From: Deroplatys truncata | Taxonomy: Eukaryota; Arthropoda; Insecta; Mantodea; Mantidae | Length of the DNA stretch: 64,000 bases | Direction: 5' to 3' | Assembly: GCA_030765065.1 (NCBI GenBank) | Contig: CM060986.1 | Location: 74,641,573 to 74,705,572, forward strand | Shown here: positions 41,676 through 56,290 of the stretch, in pieces | Position numbering within the stretch: position 1 is the stretch's first letter | How the letters are laid out: each line of letters begins with the position of its first letter | The notes under the pieces: model-generated | Database searches by the model: none | Told to the model about the DNA's origin: nothing | Seen by the model: only the letters and a program-made list of their open reading frames with translations | Translations under genes and position numbers: made by a program

Positions 41676-44600
41676 AACAACAACTTTACCTTCATATGTA
41701 ATTATATTCTGGGCTGAATGTAAGCACCTTTCACTAGTTTACCTGATGTGGCTGACATTGAAGCTACAAGTTTGTTTGTAGACAGAGATTATCACATTGC
41801 TCTTCATTTTCATGTCACAGTGTCAGATTCTGACATGCCAGGGAACTCATACAATGCTTTTTAAATGCAGGCTCTGTTACACATGTAAAGATGTAACTTG
41901 CTTTTTTAAATTTGATGTATTCTGTGACTTACCATGTGCGTAAATGTTATTCAGCATATTTTGGACCCTGTAATGTTGTTATTAGTTACACCCACTGCAA
42001 ATAATTATAATTTAGCACATTGGATGAAAGAAAATATGTAACATAACTTATTGTGCAATACACAGTGCAGGCTATGCTTGCAGAGAGTATAACCTGAATG
42101 TGATTGTACAGCTACAAACTAAAACAAACATAAATAATCTCATATATGAATTATCTCGCATTTGAAGTTCTGATTTATTTTTGCTTCATTCACTGATTTT
42201 GATCTCTGAAGAAAGTAAATGCCACGATTGAAAGTGAGCCATCTAACAAATGAGTAGAAACAACATATTGTGGTGCATCAGCTAAACCAGTTTCATTCGA
42301 ACTCAGTTAACATTGCTGGTTACATGAGTATTTTCCCCCTTCCCCATTATTTTCATTTAGATACAAATGGAATGTTGTATTGGTTTACCTGCAGGAAATG
42401 CAGTCATGGGGAGGGATAAAGAATGATGAACCCGGCAATACTTAAATGACACATGCTAAACAACTTTGTGAAACCTCTGGACTACTTTAGTTCTTGTTTA
42501 GTGCAAAGTAAAATATAACTGTCAGGGTGACTGCAACAGAAATGCAAAAATGAAAAATTTGGAGGCGTAAAAAGCATTAAGTTTTATTTCAAATATTAGA
42601 TTCAATTTGATACCACAGAATATCGATAATATTGTAATGCCAACTTCTTATATATATGAAGGTAATGGCTTTAATTGGATTTTTTGAAAACTGTTGGACA
42701 GTTTTGGTTTAGATGTTAGAATAATAAAAAAGGATAATAGATTTAAAACATTTTAGGCTGCTCAAGACCTATATTTTAGCCAAAATCATAAAAATGATAA
42801 ACTAGCTCTTTTATGTTATCTTAACTCTGTGCACATGGTTTATGGTGAAGAGGATAGTAATCCCAGATACAGCTACTAATGCATGTTTCATTAATAAATT
42901 ATAAGTTATCTTAAAATTATACCTTTTAGCATGCCAAATGCTCCATTTAAGACAACTTTCTTACCTTTTGTGAGAGAATATATATTCTATATGCTAACAA
43001 GAGCAACTTGTAGAACCCCCTTCTTTTTACTACTGTAAAAAAGCATAGTTGTGGTAAAATATTGTGAAAAATCTTAGCTTTGAAATTTCCAGTAGCAATT
43101 ATAAATAATTATAGTTGTTTCAGGAGACATCATTTAAAAACTGTTCTTTTACATTTTTCACATTAGTTCGAATAATTAAGTGGTGAAATTACAATTTGAA
43201 AATAAAATGTATTTCCCTGCAGAAAATATTTTGAAATTTCAAAAAAGAAAATTCACATAATTACTTATCAGTTTTAATAAAGTTTATACACACTGATATT
43301 AGGATGTTTTTGATTAGCCTCCAGAATTCTAAGAAAGCTGATTAAAATTTATAAGTAATTTTTTCATCTGTCCTTGGTATCAGTAATGTCCTCTTTATTT
43401 AGCTTTTATAAAATGATGGACACGAATTGTGATAAATATTTTAAAAAATGCAAAACGATCAAGTTTTAACAAAATAAAGTATTTTAATAATGTTAATACA
43501 TTTATATTAAATTACTATTTAATTTAGCATTGAAAATTAATTTCTATGAAAATTTCTGCTTGCGTTAGTCCACACTTCCACATGCTGGTACCAAACAAGA
43601 GTATGCGAAATACAGTGTTAAATTAAGGTACTGTTTACTAAAACTATTATTGACTAGGCATATCTGCTATTCCTAAAGGGTATAAGTCAGAATTTCCTGC
43701 CACATGTGCAAAACTAGCCATCTATACTATTATTGTTAAAGTGTTTTTTTCTTTTTATAAAACAGGAAAGTTGCTTCTATAGTTATCTGTTTTCTGGGCT
43801 ATTTTAACTTATTTGGAAGACGGTTATCGACCTCATGTATAGAGTATCCAGTGCCATGTTACGCAGTTTAAATTATGAATGCTTATTTTTGCAGAGATTT
43901 TCTGTAGCTCATTCTATCCTTCCACTAAACTTACTGTTGCAAAAGATATGGATGCTGATTATTATGAAAGGAATGAAAAACGTAATTAAATTACATATTC
44001 CAGCGATTAATATTCTCCTAAACATAAGTACAAAACTCAAATACATATAAATATTATACGTTGATAGTGAGGTAGAATCAGTAATCTAATACTGAGATTT
44101 GTAATTAGGGAAGCATTGTGTTACAGCTAGAAGCTGTCGAGTGTTTTTCTACAAAACTTGTTAACTCCTGCAAAGATTAAAATATATTGTAAGTGAATCC
44201 TGGAAGGAAGAAAAAAAAGGTATAACACACAAAAATTTTGCATAAGTATAAGCGCTGAAGATACAGGATGCAGAGTGCAAAAATATGTGATATATATATG
44301 TGTGTATGTTATCAAAACTAGAATCATGACAGTGCTTTAGATCATGTAAATCTTTGTTTGCTTACATTACTTAAAATAGATAAAACAGACTAGACCAATA
44401 GATTTGTACAGTGGATGTGTATTACTTTTAAGACTGTTGTTCATCTCAATTCTACTTGCAATAATAAAAATCAAGCATTAAAATATGTCATGTTGCTCAG
44501 AAATTGTGCTTTTAAACTTGGATAATATAATTCAAGTTAATTTTGGCTTTAATGTAATCTGGTATTGTCTGTTATAAAATGGATACTGAAGCCACTTCTT

Positions 44601-45090
44601 TCTACAGTGCTTTTCACATACAAATTGGCCCATCGTGCAACGGTGGCAATCAGAACTCATACTCCCGAACAATTTGAAATCACTAATTTTGTAATCATTC
44701 ATGTTCTCACAATTGGAGTTACAATTATAATGAAAATAACTCCTTACTTGTCACAACAAATATTGGAAATATCTTTCTCCTGCATCCATGCAACCTTTTT
44801 AGGAAATTGTCTTTCACATGCTGAAATTCAGCTTCTAAAATAGGCTAATTACTCTGCTGATATTTTCTTATGGTTCATTGAATCTTTCAGGTTTGACCTA
44901 CATACAGTTTTATTTTTCAAGTTTCCCCATAAATAAAAACAAATGATGTGAGATTCGGGGACCATGTGGGCTATAACTCCTTACTAATTACCCTATCTTA
45001 AAAAATGCTTGAATGAAATTTAATGACTATGCAGCTGTATAGGCATTGGGAGAACCTTGTTTAAAATATCTTGACTAACATTCAATATTG
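41676..45090. other. Unassigned AT-rich DNA
   Basis: No supported feature. Frames at 43835-44050 and 44565-44843 show no domain. Confidence 0.5.
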
Positions 45091-45096
45091 ATATAT

Positions 45097-45560
45097 TCAA
45101 AAAATGGAGTAAAAATGTAATTCCTGCAACGTTCTGCAAAAATATTGTCTATATACTGTGCAGTATACCCCAATTTTCTTGTCATGTAATTGGGTTTTCT
45201 GCATTAAATTGGGTTTATCTGAGCTCCAGCACCAGTTATTCTGTGTTGAAACATAGCAGTGTAAATGGAACCATGCTTTTTCAGAGAAGATTGGACCAGT
45301 TGCCCTCTCATTAATATTCCTCAAAACCATTTACAAAATGTAGCTGATTACCGTAATGTCTAGTAGTTTGTGCTCAGCAGTGATATGGTTTAACTTTTAA
45401 GAGCTTAGTAGCTTGCCGTGTTGAGAACATTGAAAATACGGTTTCCTGGGAAAGCTGTTGCAGAGATTTTTGAGGAGAATATCTTTAATTGTTCTCCAGG
45501 TTGGTCTAATTTTTACTCAGCACATGCAGCTTTACCTTTCACTTTTTTATAGAGAATCAA
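45097..45560 (-). pseudogene. Tc1/mariner-like transposase, central fragment
   Basis: On - an upstream part reads LSQETVFSMFSTRQATKLLKVKPYH (helix-turn-helix linker, 45480-45400). After shifts, FSEKAWFHLHCYVSTQNNWCWSSDKPN and KIGVYCTVYRQ follow. The F-S/T-D-E-A-W-F-H-L block is the first catalytic Asp region of this superfamily in arthropods; here the Asp is replaced by Glu-Lys context. The C-terminal catalytic part is not readable. Dead remnant. Confidence 0.6.
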
Positions 45561-48430
45561 ACGTGTTTCCCTAAATGTATGCACAAGTTCTTGCATGGCT
45601 TCTCTATTTATAGGACGCACACCTGGAAATTTGGTTACAAATCATCTTCTAGTATTTCTGCAAGAGGGCATACAAATCATATATGAAAATTCATTGTGAT
45701 GGTATTTGTAGTTTGGTATTATTACAAACAAACTTAACAGCTCTTGCAATAGTAAGCACTAAATTCACTTCTGAACTATTCACTGCTGTTGTTAAGACTG
45801 AGAGATGAACAACAGTAACAAGGTCGCAAGGTGTGTGGAGTTACTAGTTTGATCACCACTTTGTGATGGCATGTTAATCCGATCACCCTTCTGCTGTGCC
45901 ATGCCAACTGGTCAACTTGAATGTGAAAAGCACGTTATTTTCTTTGTATATATAGGAGGTTTTTTTGCATAAGTAAATGACTTTTAACATTAATTTAAGC
46001 AGACACCCATGAATGTCTAAGATAATGTTTGAGAACAAATGAAACAGTAAATGTAATTAATGCTTTTCTTCTCTGAGTGAAGTCAACTGGACACTGTTGA
46101 ATGAACACAATGCCTTAATCCAATACCTTTAATTACTGTTTTATTCCATCTCTGTATTTTCTGTCTTTGAGAACATTAGTGATTGATTGTTTATGATTTG
46201 CATATTGATTTAAATAGGTTGTTGAAGGCTGAGGGAAAATTAAGAATAAGGGATAAAACTACAGTTTTTTAATTAGTTAAATACATGTGCCAAAGTAACT
46301 GCAGCAGTTCCTATATCTTGTAGATTTAAATCAAGGTTCTGGCACTTATAGATTTCTTGTAGTGCTCTAAGCATTAGCCAGCTTAGGAAATAATGCTTAA
46401 TTTCTCACAGCATAATATAATGGAGGAATTTTAACTTGCTTTATGTTATTGGTTTTTAAAATCTTCCACAATTTAAAAAATAAGATGCCTTTTTGTATAT
46501 GATTTTTTATAACATGAGCATTTTGGGTGTGTATTTAGATATTGTTCTGATAGTTGTCAAACCCAGAGTCTTGGGTTATGTATTAAACAATTCTAAGATT
46601 TTGGAAGCTGAATCAAACCTGCTGATGCTATTTAGGAGTTGGCCTATGCAAGAGTGAAAAAATGTACATCAAGTTATATCCAGTTTATTAAGAGTGCACT
46701 GTGTCACATTATCTGGCTCCTTAATGTGACATCTGGGTTGACAACCAACCCAGCATGTTTGGCCCCTCAATTGGAAGAAATTAATATGAAGCTGTCCTAT
46801 AAGTTTTATGTATCAATATCTAATATTGAGATAAGTCCCACTGCATTATATCAGTGCATGTTTTATGCTCTTCGCCATACCGCTGGAAGAGACTGTTAGG
46901 TGATTGGACTTATTTGAGCTTTTCCACCAATTGTTTTGAATTTATTTATTTAAGTGTCACTTGTGTGAGACACTAGATAGTCTTAAAGAACTACATAGAG
47001 GGCAACAATTACATCGGCATGAGAGGAGGGGAAAAGGGAGAAATGCCATTTTGCATTTTGTGACATGCTATGGTTGGGGACTCTTATTGTAATAATGTGG
47101 GGCAATAGGCATATATTCAAGGCCATGCACCATATATTGCATTGGTGGAAGTTTTCTAAAATGTTTGCCAGTCCTGCTGGCCATGGTTACTGTAGTGTTT
47201 GACTTTGGTGCTACATCATGTGGAGGCCAAGGGTTTAATACCTTCAGGTATGAGTGCTTGTGTCTGTGTAAATGCATTATGTTGGCAAATGCCTTGTATT
47301 TGGTAATGAAGTCATTAACTGTCATGCTGTCCAATATTTTTCATATTGAGTAGATTGTCTGGATAAAATGGCAGCTAAAATGTAATGCATAAAAGTAAAC
47401 ACAGAAAAAGCAACCAGAATAATGGGAAAAAAAAAGTTTTGTTTCATGTACTTTCATCTGTGGACTTACTGTTGGAGAGGCTGTGTAATTATCTATAAGG
47501 CCTTTTATCTCTCATTATTTTTTCCTTCCTTTCCACAAAAATCAACATCATAAGGAAGAGCACCTTGGATTATCCTTTCAGTTCAAAAGCATAAGAACAT
47601 GGTTGTGTTGATAAATGGTGAAAAACATTTCTGAACAGAACACAGCTATGCAGATCTGCAGGTAGTTTTGTTTACAAAATGTATCAGTCAATCTCAAAGC
47701 TGTCATTCTGTTCCCCAGTCAATCTTGAGGCGAGCACAAGATTGCACGATGATAACATGTGCTCAAAGAAGCTCTTTCTGTTTCCCATAACATTGCTACA
47801 AGTCAAGACCTACAGTTATATCATTCATTTAACATTAATAACATTGTATTGAATAAATTTGATTCTTCAATATAGTATAAAAGATGTATGATGGTTATCT
47901 TTAGTGCTGCATTCTAAGTATTATCAGCTTTCCAGATACTACTGATTCTCAAGTAACCTGGATTATTAGTGATCTTCTGTAGTTCAATGACAGTTGTTCA
48001 CGTAGCAGACTGTTTTTGTTTTCTTAACATCCCCAAAATAACCAAGTATAGCAACTGCTGATACACAGCTTTAGTATTTAATATTTTAAGAAATCAATGA
48101 TTTGATGCAAAGGGAAGCTTATCTTTTTCTGTAACCTTAACTGGATAGATAAGTGGTTCCCAAACACTGGGGCACATGAGATTTGCAATAGGACGAAGAC
48201 ATCTTGCTCAGTAAAAAGACAAAAACTATTCACAAAATATTCTCTTATCGCTTAAAATGTTTCCTTTGGTTCAAATAGCACTTAATAAAAGTAATCCAAC
48301 TAATGGGACTGAGTGCATGTATACAGGCCATCAAATAAGCTATTGTGCCTGCTACAGCGACCTTTAAGAGGAAGGAATGAGGTGAAAGATCCAGAGGGTG
48401 ACCAGATCTGGAAGGCAATGTGTGCAAGCT
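45561..48430. other. Unassigned AT-rich DNA
   Basis: A moderately GC-richer block at 46920-47380 may be old repeat DNA. The frames there (47068-47334) have no recognisable motif. Confidence 0.4.
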
Positions 48431-48439
48431 AAGGTGGGA

Positions 48440-48840
48440 TTAATCCGATATTGGGACTAACCCATTATGAAGGATTCCCTCCTGTAGAGTCTCTGGCAGG
48501 GGATCTCTGGCAAGGAGTCCATTTTGAAGGGATACCTTCTCCTGTAGGTGGCACCTGACAAACAGTCCAACTAAGCAGACACTGAGGAGAAATACTTTCC
48601 AAAGAGCGAAAAACCCTTGTCACCTTGTCCTACAACCCTGAAACAGAATGACAAGGAAATGAGGGACAGGAAATTTTGTGATAATATGCAACCCACCTCA
48701 GCATTTGCCTACTGTCCTGGGAAAGCCATAAAAAAATCCTAGGCCAGGGTAGCTAGTTCAACAGGAATCAAACCTGGGACCTGATTGCGAGCCTGAGCAA
48801 TTAACATTACCACTTGAGCAATCTTGCTTGATGGCTTTCA
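48440..48840 (-). mobile_element. tRNA-derived SINE remnant
   Basis: On - an A-box-like TTGCTCAAGTGGTAATG (48822-48806) and B-box-like CCAGGTTTGATTCCTG (48778-48763) lead into a body with GGACAGTAGGCAAATGCTGAGGTGGG. Further left, CTCCTGTAGGTGGCACCTGAC may belong to the same family or to a neighbouring repeat. Confidence 0.55.
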
Positions 48841-51800
48841 GAGACATGTGTACTAATTTTATGCAGCTACTGTGAGTTTTGCAGTGCTTCTGCAGATTCT
48901 GTCAGCTGTAGGGCTTAGAATTTCTCAGAAAGGAAGGTAGTTGTAAATCATTATAAGATATTTTTATGGAATAATGTTGGAGAAAAATAACTATACCAAT
49001 ATATTGAACAAACATTTTTAATCAGGTTGTAGCTGTGATGTTAACAACATACAAACTGTTCTTGATTGTAACTTTTTTCACATTCTACTAGTTTTGGAAC
49101 AGTCCTAAATGTGATATGTTCCATAGTTCTATATTACATTATTTGTTTTTCAGCAAATTTCCTCCATATAGCTTAGAATTGTTAGTTTTATGTATTTAGC
49201 ATATTTGAACATCACTAATGTTCTCAAAACTAATTGGCTGTTGAACTAATTATTAAGTGGAAAGTACAATTTTTCTACACCGGATCTTATAAAGTTATGC
49301 AGATAAATCACTCCTTGCATTTTAATTGAATTTAGTTCCCTTCTGCAACATTTTCATGATAATACTCTCCATAATAGTGTTACACCTAAGAGAAAGAATT
49401 TCATGGAAGACTTAATGTAGCATGCATTCTTATATTATGTCCTCTATACCAGCTGTATTCTTTCATGTATATGGTGGTGATATGTAGCAGAATGAATGAG
49501 TGAATGATTGAGGGCAAGAATTTGCTGAGTGAATGGGCAATGTAATTTGTTTATGAGTTCATGTATTAAAAATAATTAAGTATGCTTTATGAAAAAGAAA
49601 GAAACTAAGAAAACAGAGGAACAAGATTTTTCTTGAGAATACAGTACAGCTGCCATATAAAATGCAAACTAAGTCGTTATTTTGCATTTGATATATAAAC
49701 AAAGATTTAGGCAGCTTTGTTCACATGACTTCCATAGAGAATAGATACGCAAAAATTTATACTGTATGAAGTAGAAAGGATACATTTTTGTATTTATTTG
49801 CAGATATTTCAGTATTGGTCCTTTCTGTCTCTCTAATTTCTTCTATAAATTTAAATTGTGGTGGACATATTACTCACTTTTTTCCCGGTCAGCATCTTCC
49901 AGATATGAACTTTCTTAGCCATATGGTTATTGCTTCAAATACTATTCACATAGAGTAAGTAACACTTGGATGTTGTCACAGACAGTCTCAATTTTCTGCT
50001 CTTCCAGTCTATTAATCGTGAAAGAAATATGCTTTTTGTTTTTATATTAATAGTATTTTTATATGGTTAGATTTAATTCAAAAGACTTCATTTTGTGCGA
50101 TTTTTCCGCACTGTCAGCTACAAATTACTAATGCTAGATTTTTACTAGTATGCGTAGGTGCTTTTCATTATACTGTAAAGTTTTAACAGAAACCCATGTC
50201 TATATTTTAACATACATTATAATTGTTAGAAGTTTTTATTCTACTGTTTCTGTTGATCAAAACCATGGATAGGAAAACAATTAATGTTAACCATTCCAAA
50301 AAAATAACTACAAAGTCCTGTAATACAGTTCCAAAATACAGTCCTCCAACTATGCACTAATGCAATAATTTGAGTATTTTTTAATTGTTCCAAGAGTAGT
50401 GCTCTGGCCATATACAAGTATGCATACCTATGGTGCAAGACCTGGAAGCATCCCTGCTTCCAAGTTCCAATAGAGGCCAACCCCACCAGAAATCTTCCAA
50501 TCTTTCGTATTTAATTATAATATTGAGCTCTAGCGATAGATGAAAAAGCCAGTTACCTAAGATGATGGTTACCATGATGTTGATAATGAACATGAATTCC
50601 TCTAACATGAATAAAGTGAGTAGTGATTATAATAAGTTAATAAATGTATTATTATTATTAACAGTATGTTATAAATTTGCCTTGAGCAGGCAAGTCACAG
50701 TGGACAAAGAGTATCTTGCTGTAGCAGTTGTGTGTAAATACTAGTACTTATTTTGAAATGATGTCACAGCTGTTACTGAAAAATAACCATTTTTCCACCT
50801 TTACTCAAAACTTATTTTGTTGCCAGATATGACTACATAAACTTTGAATGATTCTTTGCTGCTACATACTTTGGTAACACGACTAAATTTACATATATTA
50901 GCTTGGCTTAAACAAAGAAAGAGGAGAAATGAAAAAATTGCGAATCTTTTAAAGTTTATCTGTTTAAGAGTGCTTCACCACAGTGGTACCAAAGCCCTTT
51001 CAACGGTCACTGTTAACTTTATAAGCACCCAGCTCATACTCTTTCTAGCATCACAGTTTGATTCAAACCAAACTGAATGCCAAACACTGAAGTCCTAGCA
51101 AGTGATGTGCTAATGTGTGAACCGATATTTAAGAGTTTTTAGAGACACAAATAGTTATGATATATTGTCAAGTTTGAAAAGTAGTTTTTGCTAAATTAAA
51201 AAGGAAAGTAAATGAAAGGGAAAATCAATCAAAAGAACTGAGTGGTTGGTCTTAAAATTGCCTTTCTTGACTTCATCACATGGAACTATTTAGGCAACAG
51301 TGATATCACAGAAAGTTGCAGCTGGCAAAATGTTCTAAGTAGCATTTTTTTCAGTTTCATTTCTCTTCTCATTCTGTACAATTGATTATGTATCATTTGT
51401 AATTTGTATTAGTCTGAGGATAAAATCAGTAATTACCAAGTGGAATCTCTTTGATGTCACAGTGGCCGTCTCTTTGCTCTCAGCAGTAAGTTAGGTGAAA
51501 CGCATGTAGAAAACCACGCAATTTTCCCTACCGAGTTGGATATTGGTGTGCAATAACTGAATTTTCATGCTCTAAAATTTGCTGTAATATGTACACATTT
51601 AGGCTGTTACACTTCAAATGTGTGCAGCAAAATATGTAGTTGAACTCAATCTTTGTGTTTGTTGGAATTGGTTAGTATCAGATGTTCTAGCTTATACAAA
51701 GCAGCTCTCTCATGTTATTTCTCTGGATTTTCTTACAGCATGTAACTGTCACCCTCTTACTGATTCACATAATTTCCTTATACTGCAATTGTGTAGCTTC

Positions 51801-53500
51801 ATTCGTTTAAGCCAATTTCCATCTTATTTCTAAAGTCAGTTTTATTATGAATTTCAAAATATTCCTCTGTGTTAGTTAATTTAACCTGAACCAATACTTT
51901 GTTAATCTTTTAAATGTACTTCTTATATTATTCCTAATCCTAACACTGCCTCTTTTCCTGTTATATTCTGTGGTACATGTAGGATTGAGGAGCATTGAAT
52001 CAAAATGCACCAGTCTGTAACAGAAAGTTTCAGCAGAGAAGGAAAACTGATCTCATATACTTGCAGTTTTAATGCATTTCACACATGCCCAGTTCACTCT
52101 CTTTAATATGGTTGCCATAAAAATAATTTTTTATTCAATGTCGTAATTATAATTAAAGAGTAGTATGAAAGTGATGCGTTTTAAGTGGATTAGACCAAAT
52201 CATCATGAGGATTAAGAAAACTTTTTTTATTTGAAAACACATTAATTAGAAATTTCAATCTATGTACAATAAGGTCTTTACGTTATGCTTTATAATTGCT
52301 TCTGAAGAATAAAGCAAGAGCAACGGTATTTAAAAAAAATACTGCAACATTGTGTGCTGCAGTTGAAAATTATATGAAAGAAGGAATGCACAGAAAGTTA
52401 TCTCAATGACCTTTGCAGATATTCCATTGATTTTACATACATCGGAAGAATACAATAAATATATTTGAATGAAGTAATATAATATTGGTCAGTTATCTCA
52501 TTTTTACTTCTTTACGCCTCTTTTTTTTTGGGCACTTTCATTTGCATCACCAGTAGAAAACCTTTCCCTAGCAGTACCAAAGACTGTTAGGAGCCTTTGA
52601 GTTGGACATTTCCAGTTGTTGCCACTTTTACTGTAAAGCTATTCCTGCCTCACTTCCTTCCTCTTGAAGTGCTTCCTTAGTAATTATTTGCAAAAAGCTG
52701 AAAACTGACAATGCTGAATACCATAGGATTGACTTAGTCTTCCTTTGATGCTTCCTTTCTTCCTAATAAGTTCATATGCAAAGTTTATGATCTCTTCTTG
52801 GTCAGGGTTTTGTAGTTGAGTAATGAAGAATATGGTTCCTACTTTAGTAATTATGTCAGTCTGTTGGTGCTTCCATGGTACAATTGCTTACTTCAGTACT
52901 TTTTCACTCATTCATTCAGCATGACAATGGAAACCAGGCGTGTCAACAGGATAGCTGGTATTGTTTGACACTAATGTATGCAACTTTATCAGTTGGTTCT
53001 ACCAAATGCAAAGTGTGTATAAAGTGTTTTGTAAACAGATTTTTCAATAAGAGCTCATTTTGTTTTGTTTGTCCTGAGGGAATGAGTGCTCTCTAAATGC
53101 TATGTATGTATGGATGAACTGACTACATTGTTCCCTCAATTTACAAAACAGGTATTTGCATGTAAATAGTAACAATCAAGTCTTAACAGAGCAAATGCAT
53201 TAAGTTTTAGCAGTGATATTCCAGCCTTTTTCTGTTCCAATGCCTGTAATAACCAAAATCAGCTGTTGAAACCAGGTATAGCCAGGCAGCAGTTACTAAG
53301 CAAACTTGAACAGGTTTCTGCAGCAGCAAAGACAGTTATTTATCACGGAACACCAACTATATTTGGTAATAAACTATTTCATTTCAGTTATTTAAATTCC
53401 ACTAACAATGTCTACTATTGAAAACAGATACAAATATACGAATTAGAATTGTCTACATGCCATGACAAAAGAGTATAATGAAAAGCACACTATAGTACAC
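48841..53500. other. Unassigned AT-rich DNA
   Basis: No supported feature. Frames at 50241-50486, 50844-51098, 51618-51833 and 52875-53096 lack recognised domains. Confidence 0.5.
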
Positions 53501-53504
53501 AATT

Positions 53505-53575
53505 CTGTATTATAAAAATAAACCAAAGTTTTGGCAATCTTACAGCTACCTTCATCATACATAATTATGGCTTTT
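53505..53575 (-). mobile_element. Penelope-type end fragment with hammerhead-like half core
   Basis: On - it reads TGATGAAGGTAGCTGTAAGA then TTGCCAAAACTTTGG, that is GATGA, a hairpin-forming spacer and AAAAC. It has the same layout as the other cores in this window but an A where GAAAC has its G. No borders seen. Confidence 0.3.
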
Positions 53576-54558
53576 TGGGACTATGCTGTACTTAATGGCT
53601 TTGTGCTATTGTTATATTTTGAAGTCCACAGCTGTAAATTGCTAGTACTAACAAACTGGGAATATCTTGTTGCTTTTGCTGTAGTGAAATTGTGAGCACA
53701 TAAAAGAACTAGTTGGATATGAAGAGTCTTTGAATTCATGATGTATATTTTTTGTTAACTGAAGCTTCTTCATACCAATTTTTAGCTTAATTGCAATGTT
53801 TCGAATTGCAGTTTCTGTTGTTGTGTTGATCAGAAATATATTATATAAGTCTGCCTGATATTTAGTGGTAATACAGTATGTTTTTATAATACATGTCATG
53901 CAACTCATATAAACTTCATAAAGCATGCTTATTTCAATTTTGCCGGTCACCATACCTTCAAAAGAAAAAAAAAAAGAATATATATATATAGAATTAAAAA
54001 AGATATGCAGGGTAGCCATGCTTGTTATTAAATATAAAGCACAGTTTTTAGAGAACAAGTATTATGTTTAGTAACACACTATTTATTCATTTTAAATCAA
54101 GATATTAATTATAAAGTATTACACTATGAAAGTGCCACCAAATAATGACAGATTTTAACGTTTTGCTGGCAGTTCTAGTTTTTGGCTGGTAATATTTTTA
54201 TACAGTATTAAAAAACATTCTTTAAAAGTTAATCTTTCTTTTGTGAAACTTCACATTCATTTATTCTGGCTGCTTTTTAATCACAAGTTTGAGTCGTGTT
54301 TCTTTTTATATATAAAGATGTTAATGAACTAGCATGAAGTAATTTCAGAGATTGTAGAGGATACTTAAACAAGTGATTTGAGCTAGGGAATGTAGGGTAT
54401 GCCTGATCAAGTTTTAAAGCTATGACATTAAATTTCTGAAGGACTAGTATGCCACAGCGAATGAAAGTTAGTGTGTCTCTGGCACAGTGAGTATGACACT
54501 GTTAAGTTGTATTTGCCAATCAGAATTAATTTCTTCAGTATGTGTATTGCATTACATC

Positions 54559-54560
54559 TT

Positions 54561-54594
<34 letters not shown>
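54559..54594. repeat. (GAT)n microsatellite
   Basis: About eleven GAT units, adjacent to the 3' end of the SINE to its right. Confidence 0.9.
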
Positions 54595-54595
<1 letters not shown>

Positions 54596-54905
54596 AATAT
54601 TTCAATACTCCACTAAGACCTTTGGGTCCAGTGATGTCTAGACCCCATTTGTTAGCTTGGGAAACACAGTGGGCTATGTAAGTTGCTTCCAATGGTACGA
54701 TAATGAAAATGGCAATGTAATAAGGGAATCTACAGCTTTTACTGTGGAATCTGATCCATGTTGAGCCTTGTCATATGAGCTAGTCACAGGCTCATAATGT
54801 GATGGCCTAGATAGGGATGATTTGAAATTGCCATCCATAGCCAGGAATCCAACCACAGACCTACAGAAAACATTCAATGGAACCACTAATCTATCCTGGT
54901 GCGCA
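54596..54905 (-). mobile_element. tRNA-derived SINE, another family
   Basis: On - ATAGATTAGTGGTTCCA (A box, 54893-54877) and GTCTGTGGTTGGATTCCTGG (B box, 54858-54839) are spaced as in a tRNA. The body runs leftward to the ATC-rich repeat at 54559-54594, which would be its 3' simple-repeat tail. Confidence 0.65.
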
Positions 54906-54919
54906 TGATGATGGTGATA

Positions 54920-55020
54920 AAAAAAAAAAAAAAAAAAAAATGTTGCTCCACAGGACTTGAACTTGTAATCCTTGGAACGAGACTTTAACAGTGTACATTA
55001 GGAGAGAGAACTGTCTCTTA
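54920..55020 (-). mobile_element. Possible tRNA-like fragment with oligo(T) end
   Basis: On - GATTACAAGTTCAAGTCCTGTGGAGCAACA is followed by a run of about 20 T, a strong pol III stop. The B box AGTTCAAGTCC is good, but no matching 5' acceptor strand or A box is found, so it is not an intact tRNA gene. Confidence 0.35.
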
Positions 55021-55839
55021 AGAAACCTATGTAAAACAGTAAGGTAGTTGAATTGTTTAGAGGTGCACTATCAAATGCATTAAGAGATTTTTCTGACACC
55101 AAATCTTGAAATTCCAGATAATAGCTATGAGAAATCAAAATTTCTGTGCTTGTGAAGCAGTTTTAAAGACATTTTAAATAACATTTTCATTTGATTTTTC
55201 TTTTGATGTTGACTTATCATCTAATCCCATCAGCACAGAATTATGTTTTTTTTTTTTGACCATACATTCCCTATATAAATGTTTATGACATTAATTTAAA
55301 AAGAAGCAAGTTTTCTGACTAAAAATTTTGGGTTAATTTACATTGTTGATGAGTCCTTTCCCAAATGGCCAGGCCATTATAAAAACCAACTTTGTTGTGT
55401 TACAATATAGTACCACCATTTAGCTTAGTCTGTTATGACAGATGGAACAAAGATCTATATTTTTCACTCAGATAATCATTTTTCATGATTGTCATTGACT
55501 TCAAGAATTAGACCTTTAAATCTGTTGCACCTCAAATGAGTTCTCATTATTTCATTGGGTGGTAAGGATTTATTTTTCCATATAACAAGGAATTCATTCA
55601 AATTCTAGTATCTGTCATATGGTAGATACGGTCTCTCCAAATTTGTCTATCTTTCAGTTATATCTTCTTTTAGTTCATTCTGTAGTTCATACTTTGTCAT
55701 TGCAAATTGGAGAAACTTTGTTTCTCAGACTTGCCTTAATTTCTTCAGTGTAATCCTCCATATCATAAAGTGGGTTTTTAAAATTTCATTAATCTTTTTT
55801 GTCTTGCTTAATATTTTGATAAGTGTAGAAAGTCTAAAA

Positions 55840-56290
55840 TTTGTGCAGTTACGGTTGCTGTTCATTGACTCTGATTATATTTTCATCAATTATTATTTTA
55901 GTTGTAAGTTCACTGTGGCCTTGAAAATTCAAAACCTTAGTTTTGTTTGCTGAAATTTGCATGCCATAATTAATTATAAGCTACTGTATTTCATTGTGTT
56001 ATTAGTTGTTCATCAGCAAAAAGTAAAATAGTAAAATTTAGATTTCTAATGGTTAAAGAACTATTTAAAACTAATCAGGTAATATATCGTCGCTTCATTA
56101 ATATACACAGAGAGTAGTGATGGAAGTGGATCCCCTTGTCTCACTTGGTTAATTTCTGCTGTTGCTATTGCACTTCTTAAAAGTATTGATCTTGTTTCCC
56201 TTGTAAAGGCTGAATTATCACTTTTTAAATATCTTGGATGCTGAATATTCCCCAAAGCTTTCACATATTAACTTTGACAAACTGATGTTT
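55840..56290 (-). pseudogene. LINE reverse transcriptase remnant
   Basis: On - NQVRQGDPLPSLLSVYINEA (56165-56106) is the RT block around Q-G-D-P-L-S-P-x-L. LLFADEQLI (about 56035-56005) is the catalytic block with FADD changed to FADE. An interrupted MACKFQQTK and ENIIRVN stretch further left fits K-I-S-x-x-K-T-K downstream blocks. Stops and shifts are frequent. Confidence 0.6.

Noticed and set aside
41434..41781. Open frame with a long poly-asparagine run
   Set aside because: It is the translation of an AAT microsatellite; there is no coding signal on either side.
42180..42250. Possible further hammerhead-like end (CTGAAGAAAGTAAATG...GATTGAAAG)
   Set aside because: The GAAA is not followed by the short helix III pattern and no inverted arms or duplication were found.
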